From: Schizophyllum amplum
Lineage: Eukaryota; Basidiomycota; Agaricomycetes; Agaricales; Schizophyllaceae
DNA length: 64,000 nt
Assembly (NCBI GenBank): GCA_007026445.1
Contig: VDMD01000004.1
Coordinates: 1,488,001 to 1,552,000, forward strand
Direction: 5' to 3'
Part shown: positions 11,323-23,189 of the stretch, one piece after another
Position numbering within the stretch: position 1 is the first letter of the stretch
How the letters are laid out: every line of letters begins with the position of its first letter
Translations under genes and position numbers: made by a program
Notes under the pieces: model-generated
Databases searched by the model: none
The model's input: the letters and a program-made list of their open reading frames with translations, nothing else
What the model was told of the DNA's origin: nothing

Positions 11323-14300
11323 ATGTTTCTGAAGAGACACAGTCATGACGACCTTCCAGATCTTTCCCTCGAACTTCGCGATGAAATCAACTGGGTGCCT
11401 GGGACTCTGCGGACAACTGAATATCTCCTGAACATCACGGCACTCGCTTTCGAGCCCATCGGCAAATTGCTCGCCGTCGGTCTGTCTGCTACACCAGTTT
11501 TTTCTTGCCGCAGCAGCTCATGAGGGGCGTAGGCACGTCCAGCGGCACCATCCACATATTCGGCGGACCAGGGGTGGAGTCGAAGCTCACCCTTCCGGAG
11601 CCTGTCTCAGTCAAGTTCCTTCACTTCTCTGCGCTCTCTTTCACGATACTATGCATGGGTTTGTTATGACCTTGATATTCTCTATGAAAATATATCAAGC
11701 TGCCGCTCTTCAGACAGCAAGGATTGCCTGCACGTCTGGGACTTAGGCGCATACGCCCGCCCGAAAATCCTTGCGAGCCAGCGCTTTCAGGGCGCAGTCA
11801 AGTGAGGGGGAAAACAAAACCTCGTTATAGCGATCTTACTCACTAGTTATATGTACAGTTGCATGACGGTCTCGCCATCTCATAATCAGGTTGGTTGCGT
11901 CCATTGCGCAACATTGGCACGCAAGCTGATGATCTTGTTCGCAGGTCTTTGCCGCCCTTGCGTCGGGAGAAGTCCGCGCTTTCGACCTGGAGTGTGCATC
12001 AGTGTCACCATTCAAGATACCGAATCTATGGGATCTGTACGAGGAGAAGCTACGGCAGACCGGCATCGCTCATCAAGCCTCACCAGAGTCGTGGGTCCCA
12101 AGTGGTTCACCCTACGCACATGGAAACTGACAGACGCAGTCGATCACCCATCGACGTTCTCATCCATCCAAGAAATTTAAACCTTCTGTTCATTGCCTTC
12201 GAAGGTTCGTCCATACTGTTCGATTGCGATTTTCGAAAGGGTGATAGACAAGTTTAGGTGGTGTGATCTTGTGCGACTTAGTAAGCAGAGCCAGTTATGC
12301 TTGACGCAGTGGCTTGAGTCACCATGCTAAGTGCTACAGTAGAAAGAATGCGCGACCGTGCGCGCCTACGAGCTTGTCCTGCGACCAGGCGCTCCCGGAG
12401 GCGAGGGATATGGCAACAAAGTATGCTATCTTTCTGTCGTGCCACCGGACACTGACTCGCTTCAGGACTTGCTCATGCACAGACGTGTTCCGGTCACCGC
12501 GATGGCTATACATCCCACCGGCCACTTTTTCGCTGTCGGTCACGCGGATGGCAGCATCGCCTTCTGGGCCGTAGACGATGAAGATCAACCTTTAGCTGTT
12601 CGCACTCTGGAAGCCGACGACGTACACGTCGTCAACGCTACAGTGCTGGAGCAGCACCTCGACGCGCCCCCGCCGCCCGTGCCTCGTGAACCCATCTTCA
12701 AACTTGCCTGGTGTGGTTTCAGCAACTCGAGCGACCCGCGTGGCGGGGAGACTGCCCTGGCCATACTTGGTGGTGTACCCGCGGGTGACGCGCCAGGCAT
12801 GACCGTGGAGTGGCTTCCTGCCTTCAACCCCGGCGCACCTCCCGCGGGGCCGGCACCTGTAGGCTTGCACCCCATGCTTTGCGGCGCAATGCGCGCGTGC
12901 GTGAAGCCAATTGACTCTTACTTCTACGCGACGCACGGCGAGGTGCAGGACTTCCTCCTCACACCCACAAGCAGTCCTCACTTCGCAGGGGCGTTTGATG
13001 CACAGGCCATCCTGGCTTTGGTGGAGGGGCCCGGCGGGTCGCGCGTGACGGAGGCGTACGAGTTCCCGCCGCCGGTGTTCCGGACGCGCGGGCAGAAGCA
13101 GGGAGACGACACGAATCAGTTGGACGAAGGCGAGGTGGACGTTGACCTTGCACAGACACTTGCGGATATGCAGGTCAGCGACGACCCTCGACGCTTGCGA
13201 TTGCCGACAGCGTTGGACTGTGGTAGCGCAGGTGTGGTAGGGGGACAGCTGCTGCGCCTCGAGGTGCATGTCTATCAGCGCCTATTAGACGCCCAGGGCC
13301 TCCATACACCATGTCTCGAACTGAACGGAGGTCTGGCATGGTGCGACGAGCTGGACGTCAGCGAATTGCGGTTAGCGAAGGTAGCTTTACCCCCCATCGA
13401 ATCACTATGCTGCGCTGACGATTTATACCCAGTATGAACCGCATCGGGATGTTGCTCACATACAACCGCGACGGTACCGTGCGCTTCTTTGATGTCAGCG
13501 CGCAGCTGCTCTTGGCGCAACGACCGAATGCCCTACAATCCGACTATCCTTCGCCCCTCCCGCATCTTATACTCGACACCGCTCACGCCGCCGCAGACAC
13601 AACGCTCATCGGCCGCGTCTCCGATAACTTCTTGCGTGGCGCATCTGCAGTACAGGATGTTGCTCTGGCATTTTTGGGTGAAGAGATGGAGGCAGCCGTC
13701 GTGATGACAAGCGGAGAGGTGGTGCTATTCCGCTCGCGCTCAGCGCATATGTCACGCTTTGTGCCGCGAGAGGCAGATCCCGAGATAGTGAGCGTACAGC
13801 CGGGGCCTGTAGCGGACAGCATATATGCGCCCTATATGGTACTTGCGGCGGGGGCGCCGTGCATGGGGTGTGCGCTTACCAGGGAGTGTGAGTTTGTCTT
13901 GTCTGCATGTTGCTCTGGCCGGAAGAACTGACCGGGCCTCTACGCCAGGCCTCGTCGCTACTTCTTACGCAGATGGGAAGATCCTAGTTGCAGATGTCCG
14001 TCGGGGTGCTGTCCTCCTGCGCGAGGGTACCCCCAATCGCAGGCAAAGCACACTCGGCCTGCACCGTCGTGAGGAGTCGATCGCTGACGTAGTCGGTGCG
14101 CTGTGCTGGGCCTTTTGTCCCGTCCACAACGGTAAGTTTAAGGCCGTTATTGCGACTGCATGCCGGCTCATACACCACACGCAGATCCAACGCCCCGCCT
14201 CAGACTAGTTACACTCCGCATATCCGGCGCTGGCAGGGTGTACACCTTCAACGATGACGGTTCCGTCCAGGAGCCAATCGTCTTTGAAGGAGCAGCCGAC

Positions 14301-15590
14301 CCCGTGAACAATGGTCTCTTTGTGATCGATAGCAAGACAGGAGCACCTTGGAGGGGAGAAAGGCCCGGGGCAAAACCGCTGTTAGTAAGCGTCGGTGGCC
14401 GTGGGGCACGCTGCACTCTCGATGTCACAGGTGAGCGGGTCGGCAAGGCAGAGTGGGGAAGCCGGTTCGGAGCAGCGGGGAGCGCGGCGGTTGTAGAGAA
14501 ACTGGGCTCGCGCGCGCTCCTTGTGTTCAGCGGGGCTGGCGAGGCGGCGGCGTACTCGCTGCCGCATCTGGAACATATGCATACACGCCAGTTGACGGCG
14601 GCTTCGACAATGTGAGTAACGTCCGGTCTTTCTTTGCAGCCCGTCGCGCCTTCGCCGATTCTTGTACCTGCCATTCACAACTACTTCCCAGCCCCGCTTC
14701 ACCCGACAGCACCGGCGACTACGCAGCCTGGGCGCGCCACGCCACCGCAGGAGTCACCCGCCACATGTCGTACGCGACGCTGTTTGCAGCGCGCAGGCCG
14801 CATGCAGGACTGCCGGACATCGAATTCACCCGACCGACGCCCGTCCCACAACCGCAACCCGTCAGCGCGGGTCCAGCGTCCTGGGCAGCGTGGCTCGGTG
14901 GCTTGACAGGCATCGGAGCAGTGACGGGCGAGCAGATGGATGCGATGTGTAAGTCTCGTGGCATTTTACCTTTGTTCTATCTGAGTACAAACGCTTGGAT
15001 AACAGTGGCCGGCCCCGACCGTCCCCCACCCCGCCCCAGGGCGCAACCGCCACGCAGTCCTGGACTGGCGGGCGGATTTGGAGGGAGCATGAACGCCGCA
15101 GCCATCGCCGACGCGGCTGAGGGCACGCGCGCAGGGCTTGCTGACCGCCTTGGTGCAGCGATGAATGAGAGAGGGTGAGTGCCTCCTGATGAGTGAGAGG
15201 ACGCTACTGCATTGTCTTCGAAGACGAGCAGCATCGGTCACACTCACATTTCCGTCTGTCGCCGCACTCACTAAACGTCCCCGCAGGCAACTATTGAGTG
15301 ACCTCGAGCAGCACTTCAACGCTCTTGGAGAGGGCAGCCAAAACATGGTGGCTCAGGTGAGTGTCCGTTCGCACTTGAAGTCGAGACGGGCTATGCGAGA
15401 AGGGCCTGGGGCAGAGATGATATAAAGCAGAGACGAAGGAGAGGAAGAGCGACGAAGAGACGAAGGGATGGGACAGTGGTGAAAGAGGATGGAAAACAAA
15501 GAGATGATTAGAACAACGCTGACATTGACCTTGCAGGCGAAGCGGCTCGCGGCTCAGCAGGCGTCGAAAGGATGGTTCAATTTCTCGTAG
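11323..15590 (+). CDS. Sro7/tomosyn/Lgl-family WD40 exocytosis regulator
   Basis: Family members bind t-SNAREs and Rab/exocyst factors and regulate vesicle fusion at the plasma membrane. The N-terminus has the family layout: a short charged leader, ITALAFEPIGKLLAVG, then after an intron GTSSGTIHIFGGPGVE, the first propeller blade. Further blades follow, with VRAYELVLRPGAPGG, PVTAMAIHPTGHFFAVGH, DGTVRFFDVSAQLL and SYADGKILVADVRRGAVLL. The last exons give SDLEQHFNALGEGSQNM followed by AKRLAAQQASKGWF, matching the R-SNARE-like tail of tomosyn and Sro7. About twelve exons are needed; the last intron is about 180 nt and most others 45-80. The frame is lost by one extra base near 12124-12126 (AAA) and again within 13451-13470; coding resumes at once, so base-call errors are likely. 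The partner would be a plasma-membrane syntaxin/SNAP-25-type Q-SNARE. Confidence 0.85.
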
Positions 15591-16983
15591 GCAGCTGCTA
15601 GCGCGTCTCAGATGTAAGAGGGAAACGCGGAGAGCGATGGGCAGCAGGATACAGAAGGTATATTCTCACTCATCTGGGCAGAATGTCGAAGCACCCTATG
15701 TATCAATTCGATGTACATATCATTTACAAACCTAGAATAGAGGCGTTGCGCAACTGTTGTTGTTGGTCCGTGTTGTTGTTAGAAACTTCCGTTGTTTTTA
15801 TCTTTAGGTCCTGTGCAGCTAAGAAAAAGCACTATAGCCTTACTACATTCCGCCTATGATTTGTGAACGCCCCAGGCTTACACCTGCGCTCGCCGGCGAT
15901 GGCTGAGCGTCGTGCGCAGGACGTTCTCGGCGATGGCCGTCGGCTTCGCCCGACTGCGGCACGTGGCGCGTGCCACCACCATCCGCCTCTTACTGCCGCT
16001 GGCGGCGTCGATTTTGACGGATATGACTGCTCAGAGGGTTGCACTGGCCTCTGATACCTGCTATACCCGTGCCTTGGCTGACTTTTGAATTACAACAAGA
16101 GTGTCCAACAACAATAGTGACCAACAACAACAGCTGCGCAACGCCTCTAATGACGGCTATTGCCAGACTTAGTATGCAAGAATGACAAGTGGGAGCAAAG
16201 GAGCGCACACAATGTTCTGCACAACACTCAATTCCTTCTGTCTTGGCGTACCGATACCTAGCCTGCAGTAATCTGTGCCCGTAGGTTTGAACAGCCACAA
16301 ACCACATGACTCACACCCTCTTCCAGCATATAGAGACGGGAGCTGAGGAGAGGATCGCAGTCTGATGACGAACGTCTGCCTGGGGAGACTAAGTCCGATG
16401 GGCGCAGCCGGACTTGACGCAGATGTTAGCCGTCCAACTCCGAGTACATCCTGTTGCACACTGGTACGCGTAGCCGTCCTAGATGGCCTCGATCGCAATT
16501 ATACGGACGGTGTGCTTTACGTTCTCGTTCGTGAGCATGCTGGAGAGGTCGGCAATTTAGTGTCAAGGCCATGATGTTTTTGAGATGCTCGTGAAGTTAG
16601 ATAAGTGATACATATACCTAGGCCATGCGTTAGGCAGTTCACTTGAGAAAAACGCACCTGTTTGTGATTCCAACCCCAGTGACCCCATGGACCCAGGTCT
16701 TCACGCATTTCCGTACTCCGACCCCAAGTGGTCGGAAGGAGACCAGTGACCAGCCGGTGACTTGACGCGTCGCGTCACATTCGCCATGCCACGTCACGCC
16801 GGACCGGACAGGCGGACTGACGCGGTGCAGCTCCTGAACCGCACCATCCGCGACGGGACAGCTCAGCGATGTCCGTGGCGCCACACACTGACAAACCGCC
16901 GGACATGGCCGATATAAGCCTTCTCGCCCTTCTCGGCCCTCTCTTCCCGCCGTCACCAACTCGCACTCTAGACCGTAACCACC
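15591..16983. other. Gene-free interval with a MITE
   Basis: About 1.4 kb. It contains the MITE-like element 15738-16149. From 16150 to 16983 I see no reliable gene. A long open frame on the minus strand across 16639-17571 is antisense to the real gene at 16984 and is an artefact of GC-rich codon use. Confidence 0.5.
15738..16149. mobile_element. MITE-like non-autonomous DNA element, about 412 bp
   Basis: The ends form a terminal inverted repeat of about 30 bp. The left end reads TAGAGGCGTTGCGCAACTG and continues TTGTTGTTGGTC; the right end is its reverse complement with one or two differences. The inside has no coding potential. Flanks read AAT on the left of AGAGG and AAT on the right of CCTCT, compatible with a 3-bp duplication. 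If the leading TA belongs to the repeat, the duplication is shorter. The family cannot be named from one copy; the ends do not match those of the large element at 36-5783. Confidence 0.7.
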
Positions 16984-17602
16984 ATGTCCAACTCCGCTGC
17001 TGCTGCTGCCTCTCGTACCGCGTCCGCGTCCGCGACCGCCGCTGACGCCGCCTCGCCTCTTGTCTCGTCTGCTCTCCCCGACGCAGACATCCTGCGCGAG
17101 GTGCGCGCGTACGAACATGCCCGGCAGCGGGCCAAGCGAGCGGAGGAAGTCGCCCGCCGCCGCGCTGTGAAGGAGCAGTCGCTCACGGCGCTCGGCAATC
17201 AACTGTCGCAGCCGACACCCCGCTCCAAGAAGGGCGCCGGTGCTGCTCCCAGCTATGACAGCGTCGGTGTGGAGAACCTTGCTGCACCGCCTCGCGACGA
17301 TGTCGCCCACGGGCCAGCGCCATCTCGTCCAGCGGGAATGAGGTTGGACGACCTGGTCCGCGTCGCAGCACCTGCCAAGCCACGCAAGAGCAAACGTGAG
17401 TAGTCTTGCAGTCATAGCGGTAACCTCTTCTGACCTTTCCTCAGGCAAGGACGTCGGGTTCGAGATGGTTCCTCCTGTTCGCTCCGTCATCGCACTCGAT
17501 GACACGACGAGCCGTGATGTGGTTATCGACGAACCCTGGGAGTACATTCCCCGCGACAACGAAGTCCCCAAGGCGTCCTACGCCGCGATCCTCGGCGCGT
17601 AG
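16984..17602 (+). CDS. Small Ala-rich protein, function unknown
   Basis: Two exons joined by a 48-49 nt intron at about 17397-17444 (GTGAGTAG...CCTCAG), giving about 190 residues. The N-terminus is a low-complexity Ala/Ser stretch. A charged helical segment follows (DADILREVRAYEHARQRAKRAEEVARRR, quoted in part: DILREVRAYEHARQR), then a basic patch PRKSKR at the exon junction and an acidic end with DEPWEYIPRDNEVPK. No signal peptide or membrane segment is visible. The start at 16984 directly follows a short pyrimidine-rich leader. I do not recognise a family. Codon use and a properly placed intron support a real gene. Confidence 0.65.
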
Positions 17603-18085
17603 GCTACACCTGGCATCCTCCCTCTCCTCGATCCCCTTCTCAACCCATATATCCGCCTGATACCCTTTCTGGACCCAACTACTAGAAACACCACACCTAC
17701 GACTCACACAACCGACAGACTACGACTACTCATGCATCTAATCCCTTGGCTTCTCATGCCCTTACGACCTGGTCCGTGCAGCTGCGAAGACGTGCCCATA
17801 TATTCATATCTACCTATAAACCCATACATATATTCCTCTAATGTTAGAACGTGCTCCCTAGACTCTGGAAGAGCAGATTGCGTGGTTGTCAGCCTTAGTA
17901 CTCTTGAGAAATGACGCTCAACCATGCGGCCAATAACCTCTTCTCCATCCGATGGTTGCTGTACGTGTTCCCAAATACCAACCACGCATATCGAACGACG
18001 ACGACCTCGGCCAGAGATCTGCCCTCGCCTCATGGTCAGAACCAATTGCAATGCGGGTCTGCTCTCCTCACCGTGAACGCCCGAC
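17603..18085. other. 3' flank of the small gene and upstream of U1
   Basis: No convincing coding sequence. Pyrimidine-rich 3' flank near 17620-17700, then nothing recognisable until the shared U1 upstream block at 18086. Confidence 0.4.
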
Positions 18086-18139
18086 ACACGCCCCCAGCAC
18101 GCTACCTGGTCTGTGCGTCTCCCTCAGCCTACATAAACC
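18086..18139 (+). promoter_or_regulatory. U1 snRNA promoter elements, copy 1
   Basis: Two blocks are shared with the second U1 gene at identical distance. The distal block 18086-18118 (ACACGCCCCC...GTGCGT) starts 77 bp before the RNA start. The TATA-like TACATAAACC at 18130-18139 starts 33 bp before it. The sequence between is much less conserved. This fits a PSE-plus-TATA snRNA promoter, although which polymerase II factors read it is inferred. Confidence 0.6.
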
Positions 18140-18162
18140 GCCCGCCTCCACCTGAACAACTC

Positions 18163-18335
18163 ATACTTACCTTGATGGCATCTGCCCCTTCATGTATCTG
18201 GGCAGGTGGTGCGTGGGGGTTCTCCATAGCACGGCGACCCTGTCCTCAGGGAAAGCCTGCGCATTGTATGGGCTTCGGCTCATGCACCGTCTCAATATTT
18301 CCCCGTCCCGCTCCGGCCACTCTGGCTGGGCGGGC
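18163..18335 (+). ncRNA. U1 spliceosomal snRNA, copy 1
   Basis: The RNA would begin AUACUUACCU, the invariant U1 5' end that pairs with 5' splice sites. Stem-loops follow in a U1-like order: CUGCCC...GGGCAG; GUGCgUGG...CCAuaGCAC; CCCUG-UCCU-CAGGG; and a UUCG-capped hairpin. A U-rich single-stranded stretch CAAUAUUUCC fits an Sm-like site but is not the standard consensus. A strong 3' hairpin CCCGCUCCGGCC...GGCUGGGCGGG closes the RNA, giving about 173 nt, close to other U1 RNAs. The near-identical second copy at 29421, with conserved promoter spacing, is the best support. An alternative, a minus-strand exon ending at AAG/GTAAGTAT, fits less well because conservation follows the RNA limits. Confidence 0.8.
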
Positions 18336-18581
18336 TCTTTTGCGTTAGGTTCGTGGGTGTAACCCTAACCCTAATTAGGTTAACCTGGCTCAAGGGTGTG
18401 AGAGGTGGTCCTTTTGTTGTTCGGTGTTTGGCTCTGTAGACGCTATCGCTGATGTTACCTGTTTTGGTCATCTTGGCTTCATGGCCATGACATTGAATGC
18501 ATAACTGCTCTTGACTGGTGACTAGTGACTAGTCAGGTGGCATAATTCATTCATCATTAAGTGTCCCCCGGCCAGTATGAT
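18336..18581. other. U1 downstream flank with a short telomere-like tract
   Basis: CCCTAACCCTAA at about 18361-18374 follows the U1 gene. The same tract follows U1 copy 2. Two repeat units are too few for a telomere; the duplicated U1 unit simply includes it. Confidence 0.5.
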
Positions 18582-20713
18582 TCACACAGTCCCCATGCCA
18601 ACCTCCTTCGGAAGGCGGAAGCTCAGGCAGTACATATCCTTGTTCGGCGCGACGGAGCGTACAAGATGCAGCGTCGCGTCCTCGGGTGGTCGGGCGCCTA
18701 GACGGGCGGCAGCGCGCTTGAAAGAACGGTTTCAGCAGTTGTCCAACCAACACAGCACAAAAAGTGAAATTATGGACTGTAAACTCACCTCCAAGATATC
18801 CTCCCTCGCCCGGTCCTCCGGCTCCCGCGTGAAACAATGGACATGAATCATGGGCATGAACATGTCCGGATCGTCAGCCTCTGTCGCGTAGATCCCCTTG
18901 AAGGCGTCCAAGAACTCGAGAGCGCTGTCGGGCAGGTTCATCACGAAGTGGTCGATGCGCGAGCGAGCGGCAGGTGTCGGTCCTGATGGTGCTGGTGACG
19001 GCGCCGGTGTCGTTGCAGCCGTCATCGGCGCAGAGTCCGTTGTCGCTTCGGTCGACACGGCTCCTGGTGACGCGGCTTCCGTGGCCGGTACCGAGCCTTG
19101 ACCTGATTCTGTAACCTGATCCTTCCCATCCCTCTTCCTCCTCTCCGATTTCTGGCGAGAGCGCGAGACTGGGGGCGCGTACGGCGGCATAGGGTTTTCG
19201 CGGGTGCGGCGCACGGCAGCACGGATGAACTCTCGGCCGTCCTCGCAGTAGGGTAGGACTAGAGCGGATACCTGGACGAGGAGATTAGCGTTGGATGCCG
19301 GGGTGGCAGACGCTCCGGCTCGAGGATGATGTTGACTCGACAATGATTGTCCAAAAGCCCACTCAACAATGAAAGTCCACTCGATGGAACCTCATCCGGC
19401 GATGGAGCTGACTCACATTATTCCCTTCTATGTTCTTCTTCAGATATCGGTAGCCCTCCGGGTTGAGGTCGTTCGCCAAGACCGCGCAGCCCTTCTTAGC
19501 AGCGGGGACGGCGAAGGGGCCAACGCCGGCGAAGACGTCGGCGACAAGGTCAGAAGGGCTGAAGGCGGCGACGAGGCGTTCGTGTTCTGGGTAGAATGTG
19601 TGAGTAGGTGGACGGTAGATTGTTGAGCATGAGCAAACGAATACTCACCCGTATGCAACCTTGAGTTCCAATACACCTTCCTAAAGTCGAAGCGGAAGTT
19701 GCATCCCGCCTCATGATGCTCGACCTCGAAATCGGGTTCGCCAGCGAGGAGTTCCATGTCGAAGAAGCGGAATTGGGCGTTGATGGAGTCGAGCTTGTTG
19801 ACAACGGTGCGAATGGAGCGGTTTTTCTATAGGGTCATTGAGCAAAAAGATGAGGGATGGAACGGAATATGGTATATGTGGAAGGAGAGGATGGCTTTGC
19901 AGGAAACGACGGAGAACGATACGCAATAGAGGGCATGTTAATCGAAGTACGCACGTCGAGTATGACCTCTCCAATCAGATGCTTGTACGGCAAGTATTCG
20001 TTGATGATGTTGAGGTGTGCGATATGGCCGGTGATTGCAAACGAACTCGGCACTTCGTCAAAACCCTCGGCCGGAGGAAATATGGCGTGAAGGATTTCCG
20101 CTGCACCGCAAACATCTTTAGAATAACCCTCCACTTGGTATTTGTACAACGCACGTGCATTCCAGTAATCGTAGTCCAGCTCCATCTCGTAGATTTCCAG
20201 AGCTGCGCCCTCCGCATCCAGAAATTCGCGCGCCACTGCGGGCAAGTCCTTTGCGTTCTGCCCGCGCAGGAGTATCAGCCGGTCGCCACCTCCGCTTTCT
20301 TCGTCTTCTGGCGCATTTCCTGCTCGTGGGCCGTATACCACGGACCGTCGGCGTGGGATATCAGCAACGGCGCCTCGAAGCGCGGGTGCGCGTAGGACAG
20401 CACCAGTGCGCGCTGCGGGGATGCGGGCAGCAAGGAGGGGTAGGGTTCGCTTGAACAGGCTGCGGTCAAGCTTATCACGGGGTCCGGTATAGCGTGGAGG
20501 GGACGCATCGATGGTAAGAGAGACGGCATGGGAAGAGTGTGAATGGGTTGAGTTGGAAGTTGATGCCAAGTTCGAGGATTGCCTTGTGGATTGCAGTGGC
20601 GACGCTTTCAGCGGCGAAGGTACAGCAGAGGATGGGGAGACAGCTGGTGCGGCCATGGTCAGCGGCCGGCGAGCGAGAGGACGGAAGCAGAGGCGGCGCA
20701 GGTGGCGGAGCAT
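18582..20713 (-). CDS. TRM5: tRNA (guanine37-N1)-methyltransferase Trm5
   Basis: Methylates G37 next to the anticodon, using S-adenosylmethionine, to prevent frameshifting; in fungi it acts in nucleus/cytosol and mitochondria. Five exons with consistent phases give about 575 residues. Family motifs appear in order: [35 protein letters not shown], the SAM-binding [30 protein letters not shown], the Trm5/Tyw2 motif [14 protein letters not shown] and a C-terminal [20 protein letters not shown]. The ATG at 20713 gives an Arg-rich start ([18 protein letters not shown]) typical of a mitochondrial presequence. The next in-frame ATG (MAAPAV) would make a form without it. A low-complexity insert of about 75 residues, rich in Ser, Thr, Ala and Pro, separates the SAM region from the NLPDSA motif. 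The gene shares a 234-bp promoter with the divergent gene at 20948. Confidence 0.92.
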
Positions 20714-20947
20714 GGGCGCAAATAGACGCGCGCCGCCCGATCGGGCAGGTGATCGATGGCGCGGGCCGCACTCCCGAGCGCCCGCACCGCACCGCCTCGC
20801 GTCATAACAAGGACAATAGACCTTGTAACGTAACGATGGACAATGCATTGTGACCTTGTGCGCCGCCATAAATTCTCGCTTCGCACAGCACTTCTTGTCA
20901 GCAACCACCATCTACACTCCCCAAGACACTTCTTCTGCACACGCATC
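20714..20947. promoter_or_regulatory. Bidirectional promoter TRM5 / Scn1-like
   Basis: The two start codons are 234 bp apart on opposite strands, so both genes must be driven from here. No TATA box is evident. Confidence 0.5.
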
Positions 20948-23012
20948 ATGTCCAAGCCGGCGCCCACGCCCGTCTCCTCTCATCCGAGCGTCCCGCCCGC
21001 CCCGCTTCCCGTTGGCGACGTCTTGACTCACATAGTCGACGTCCATTGTCACCCCACGGACTCTCCAATCCCCGATGAACTGCTCAAAGAGCCCGGCCAC
21101 AAGATGTGCGCCATGGCTACGCGCCGCGGCGATCAGGCGCGCGTTGCTGCTTTGGCGCGCGCCTATCCCAAACGTGTTATACCAGCATTTGGTTACCACC
21201 CCTGGTTCGCGCACCACATATGGGTACCACCGGATACGGATGCAGCGACGCTGGGTGAAGAGATTGCAGCGAAGGCGACCAAGGAAGACGCTGCGAAAGC
21301 CGAGGCAGCGGCGAAGAAGAGCGAAGACGCGGTCGAGGACACCATGGACGTTGACACATCCGCCCCGTCTACCTCAGATCCTCCCGCCTCCACACTCGCT
21401 AGCCCCGCGCTAGCCTCTACCTCTACCTCTCCCACCCCATTCCCCATTGACAAATCTGCTCACTATCGCTCGCTCTTCCGTCCCACCGCTGCCCAGGAGG
21501 ATATCTTTGCCACCCTTCTCCCACGTCTCCCCGATCCCACTCCCCTCAACACCATCCTGACTGAGCTCTGCGATAATCTGCGCGCCTTCCCCGGCTGTAT
21601 GCTTGGGGAAGTCGGGCTGGATCGCGCCTTCAGGGTACCGATGGGCGGCAAGTATGCTATGGGGGAGGACAACGGCGAGGAAGGGAAGGATGAAGCAACC
21701 AAGACCGAGGAAGACAAGAGAGAACTAGCGAACAAGGCAGTAACAAAGACGAGTGAAGCACCCAAGGAGATGAACGGCAAGGACGGCGTCATGGGCAAGG
21801 AACCTGACCCCGCGCGCACGCTGTCTCCCTTCACGGTCCCCATCGAGCACCAGCGTGCTGTCCTGGAGGCCCAAGTGGCCCTCGCTATCGCACTTCGGAC
21901 ACCCGCAAAAGCAGAGATTCCGGAATCTTCCAAACCTGCTGCATCCACCGACGGCTCAGAGACTCCCGACCACGAAGATTCTCTCGATAACGCCAAATCT
22001 GTTGCTGGCCCCGCGCTCAAAGATCTCAAATTCACTTCACCCCCTCCCGCCATTATTGGCATCAGCCTGCACTCCGTCAAAGCGCCCCAGCACACGCTCG
22101 AGTTCCTCAATGCCATGCGCGACCGCTACGGCGACCGGTGGCGCGCACTGTCTGTCGACCTCCACAGCTGCGGCCTGAGCCCAGAAATGTGGCGGACTGT
22201 AGAGGTAAACTCTTTCTATTCTTCAGATCTCTTTTGTCTGACTGGCTGACAACGCCTCTCAGACCGGTCACCCCAACGCCTTCCTCTCTGTATCCACCGG
22301 TATCAACCTTCGCTCCATCAAGGCCTGCCGTGCCCTCATCACCGCCGCGCACCCGACACGGCTGCTTGCTGAGAGCGACTGGCACGCCGCGGACGAGAGC
22401 GCGTCGCGCACCTTCGACATCGTGCGCTTCATCGCCGAGGTGCGCGAGTGGGGCGTCGAGAGCATGGATGTGGATGAGCCGGCCGACGATAAGAAGGAGC
22501 CCTCCGCCTCCCCGCCTCGGGGCAAGAAGCGCGGCGCAGGCATGAGCCTTGGCAACGGCGCCCTTGCCTACGCAGACGATCCCCCTTCAAGCAATGCCCC
22601 CTCAGACGGTGCCTCCTCAGGCGAGGGCTCATCAGACAAGGACCCTGACGACCTCAACCCCAAGCCCTCCAAACGCCCCAAGTCCTCCGAACGCCCCAAG
22701 ATCTCCAGACGCCCCAAAGGCAATCCCTACTCCGTTGGCGTGAGCCGCGTCGCCGACCCGCAGCGACAGGGACGCATACCGCAAGGTCTCCCGGGCGACG
22801 AAGGGGTGTACGTAGTGCGGCGGCTTGCACAGAACTGGACGAGGTTCAAGAAGGGCAACCATGGCACGGCCCCGCCCATGACCCGCAAGGCCCGCCGCCG
22901 TGCGCGAGATGCGAAGTGGGAGGCGTGGGAGAAGGAGGAAGGACATGCGTACGGAGAAATCACTGAAGCCGCCATCTTTGGGTCCGACTCAGAGATATCC
23001 GATGATGACTGA
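20948..23012 (+). CDS. TatD-family metal-dependent hydrolase, Scn1-like
   Basis: The TatD family are two-metal hydrolases, several acting as DNases; fission yeast Scn1 was found as a Cut9-interacting protein. All metal-site elements are present in order: DVHCHPTD near the N-terminus, FGYHPWF, the GEVGLDRAFR glutamate, the ISLHS and VDLHSCG histidines, and the LLAESDWHA aspartate. One intron of about 57 nt lies near 22206-22261. The start is the ATG at 20948; an upstream in-frame ATG would extend over the promoter and is less likely. Two low-complexity inserts (near 21280-21440 and 21650-21830) enlarge the enzyme compared with bacterial TatD. The C-terminus has a Pro/Lys-rich segment followed by a conserved-looking NPYSVGVSRVADPQRQGR tail. 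About 670 residues. Confidence 0.85.
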
Positions 23013-23189
23013 CGCTGACCTGCCAGTGGTTGCGCGGCAAGAGGGGGGGCAGAAGACGAACTGCTTTCGCTAGATATGTGGTCGTTGGACATCATTCATA
23101 TTGTACACTATCATACATCATACACTCTCAAAATTTGGTTGGCTACTTGGGAATCGGTTCCGAGTCAAGGTGCAAGGCCCAGTGTGCGC

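Noticed and set aside
16639..17571. 310-residue frame on the minus strand
   Set aside because: Antisense to the intron-containing gene at 16984-17602, with no domain; a by-product of GC-rich codons.
18360..18376. Telomeric repeat CCCTAACCCTAA, also at 29619-29632
   Set aside because: Only two units, embedded in the duplicated flank of the U1 genes; not an interstitial telomere.
18163..18377. SINE or other dispersed repeat, matching 29421-29632
   Set aside because: The shared block starts with the exact U1 5' end, folds like U1 and has matching promoter elements at the same distance, so an snRNA gene explains it better.
20511..20853. Plus-strand frames over the start of TRM5
   Set aside because: They overlap conserved Trm5 coding sequence antisense and have no recognisable features.
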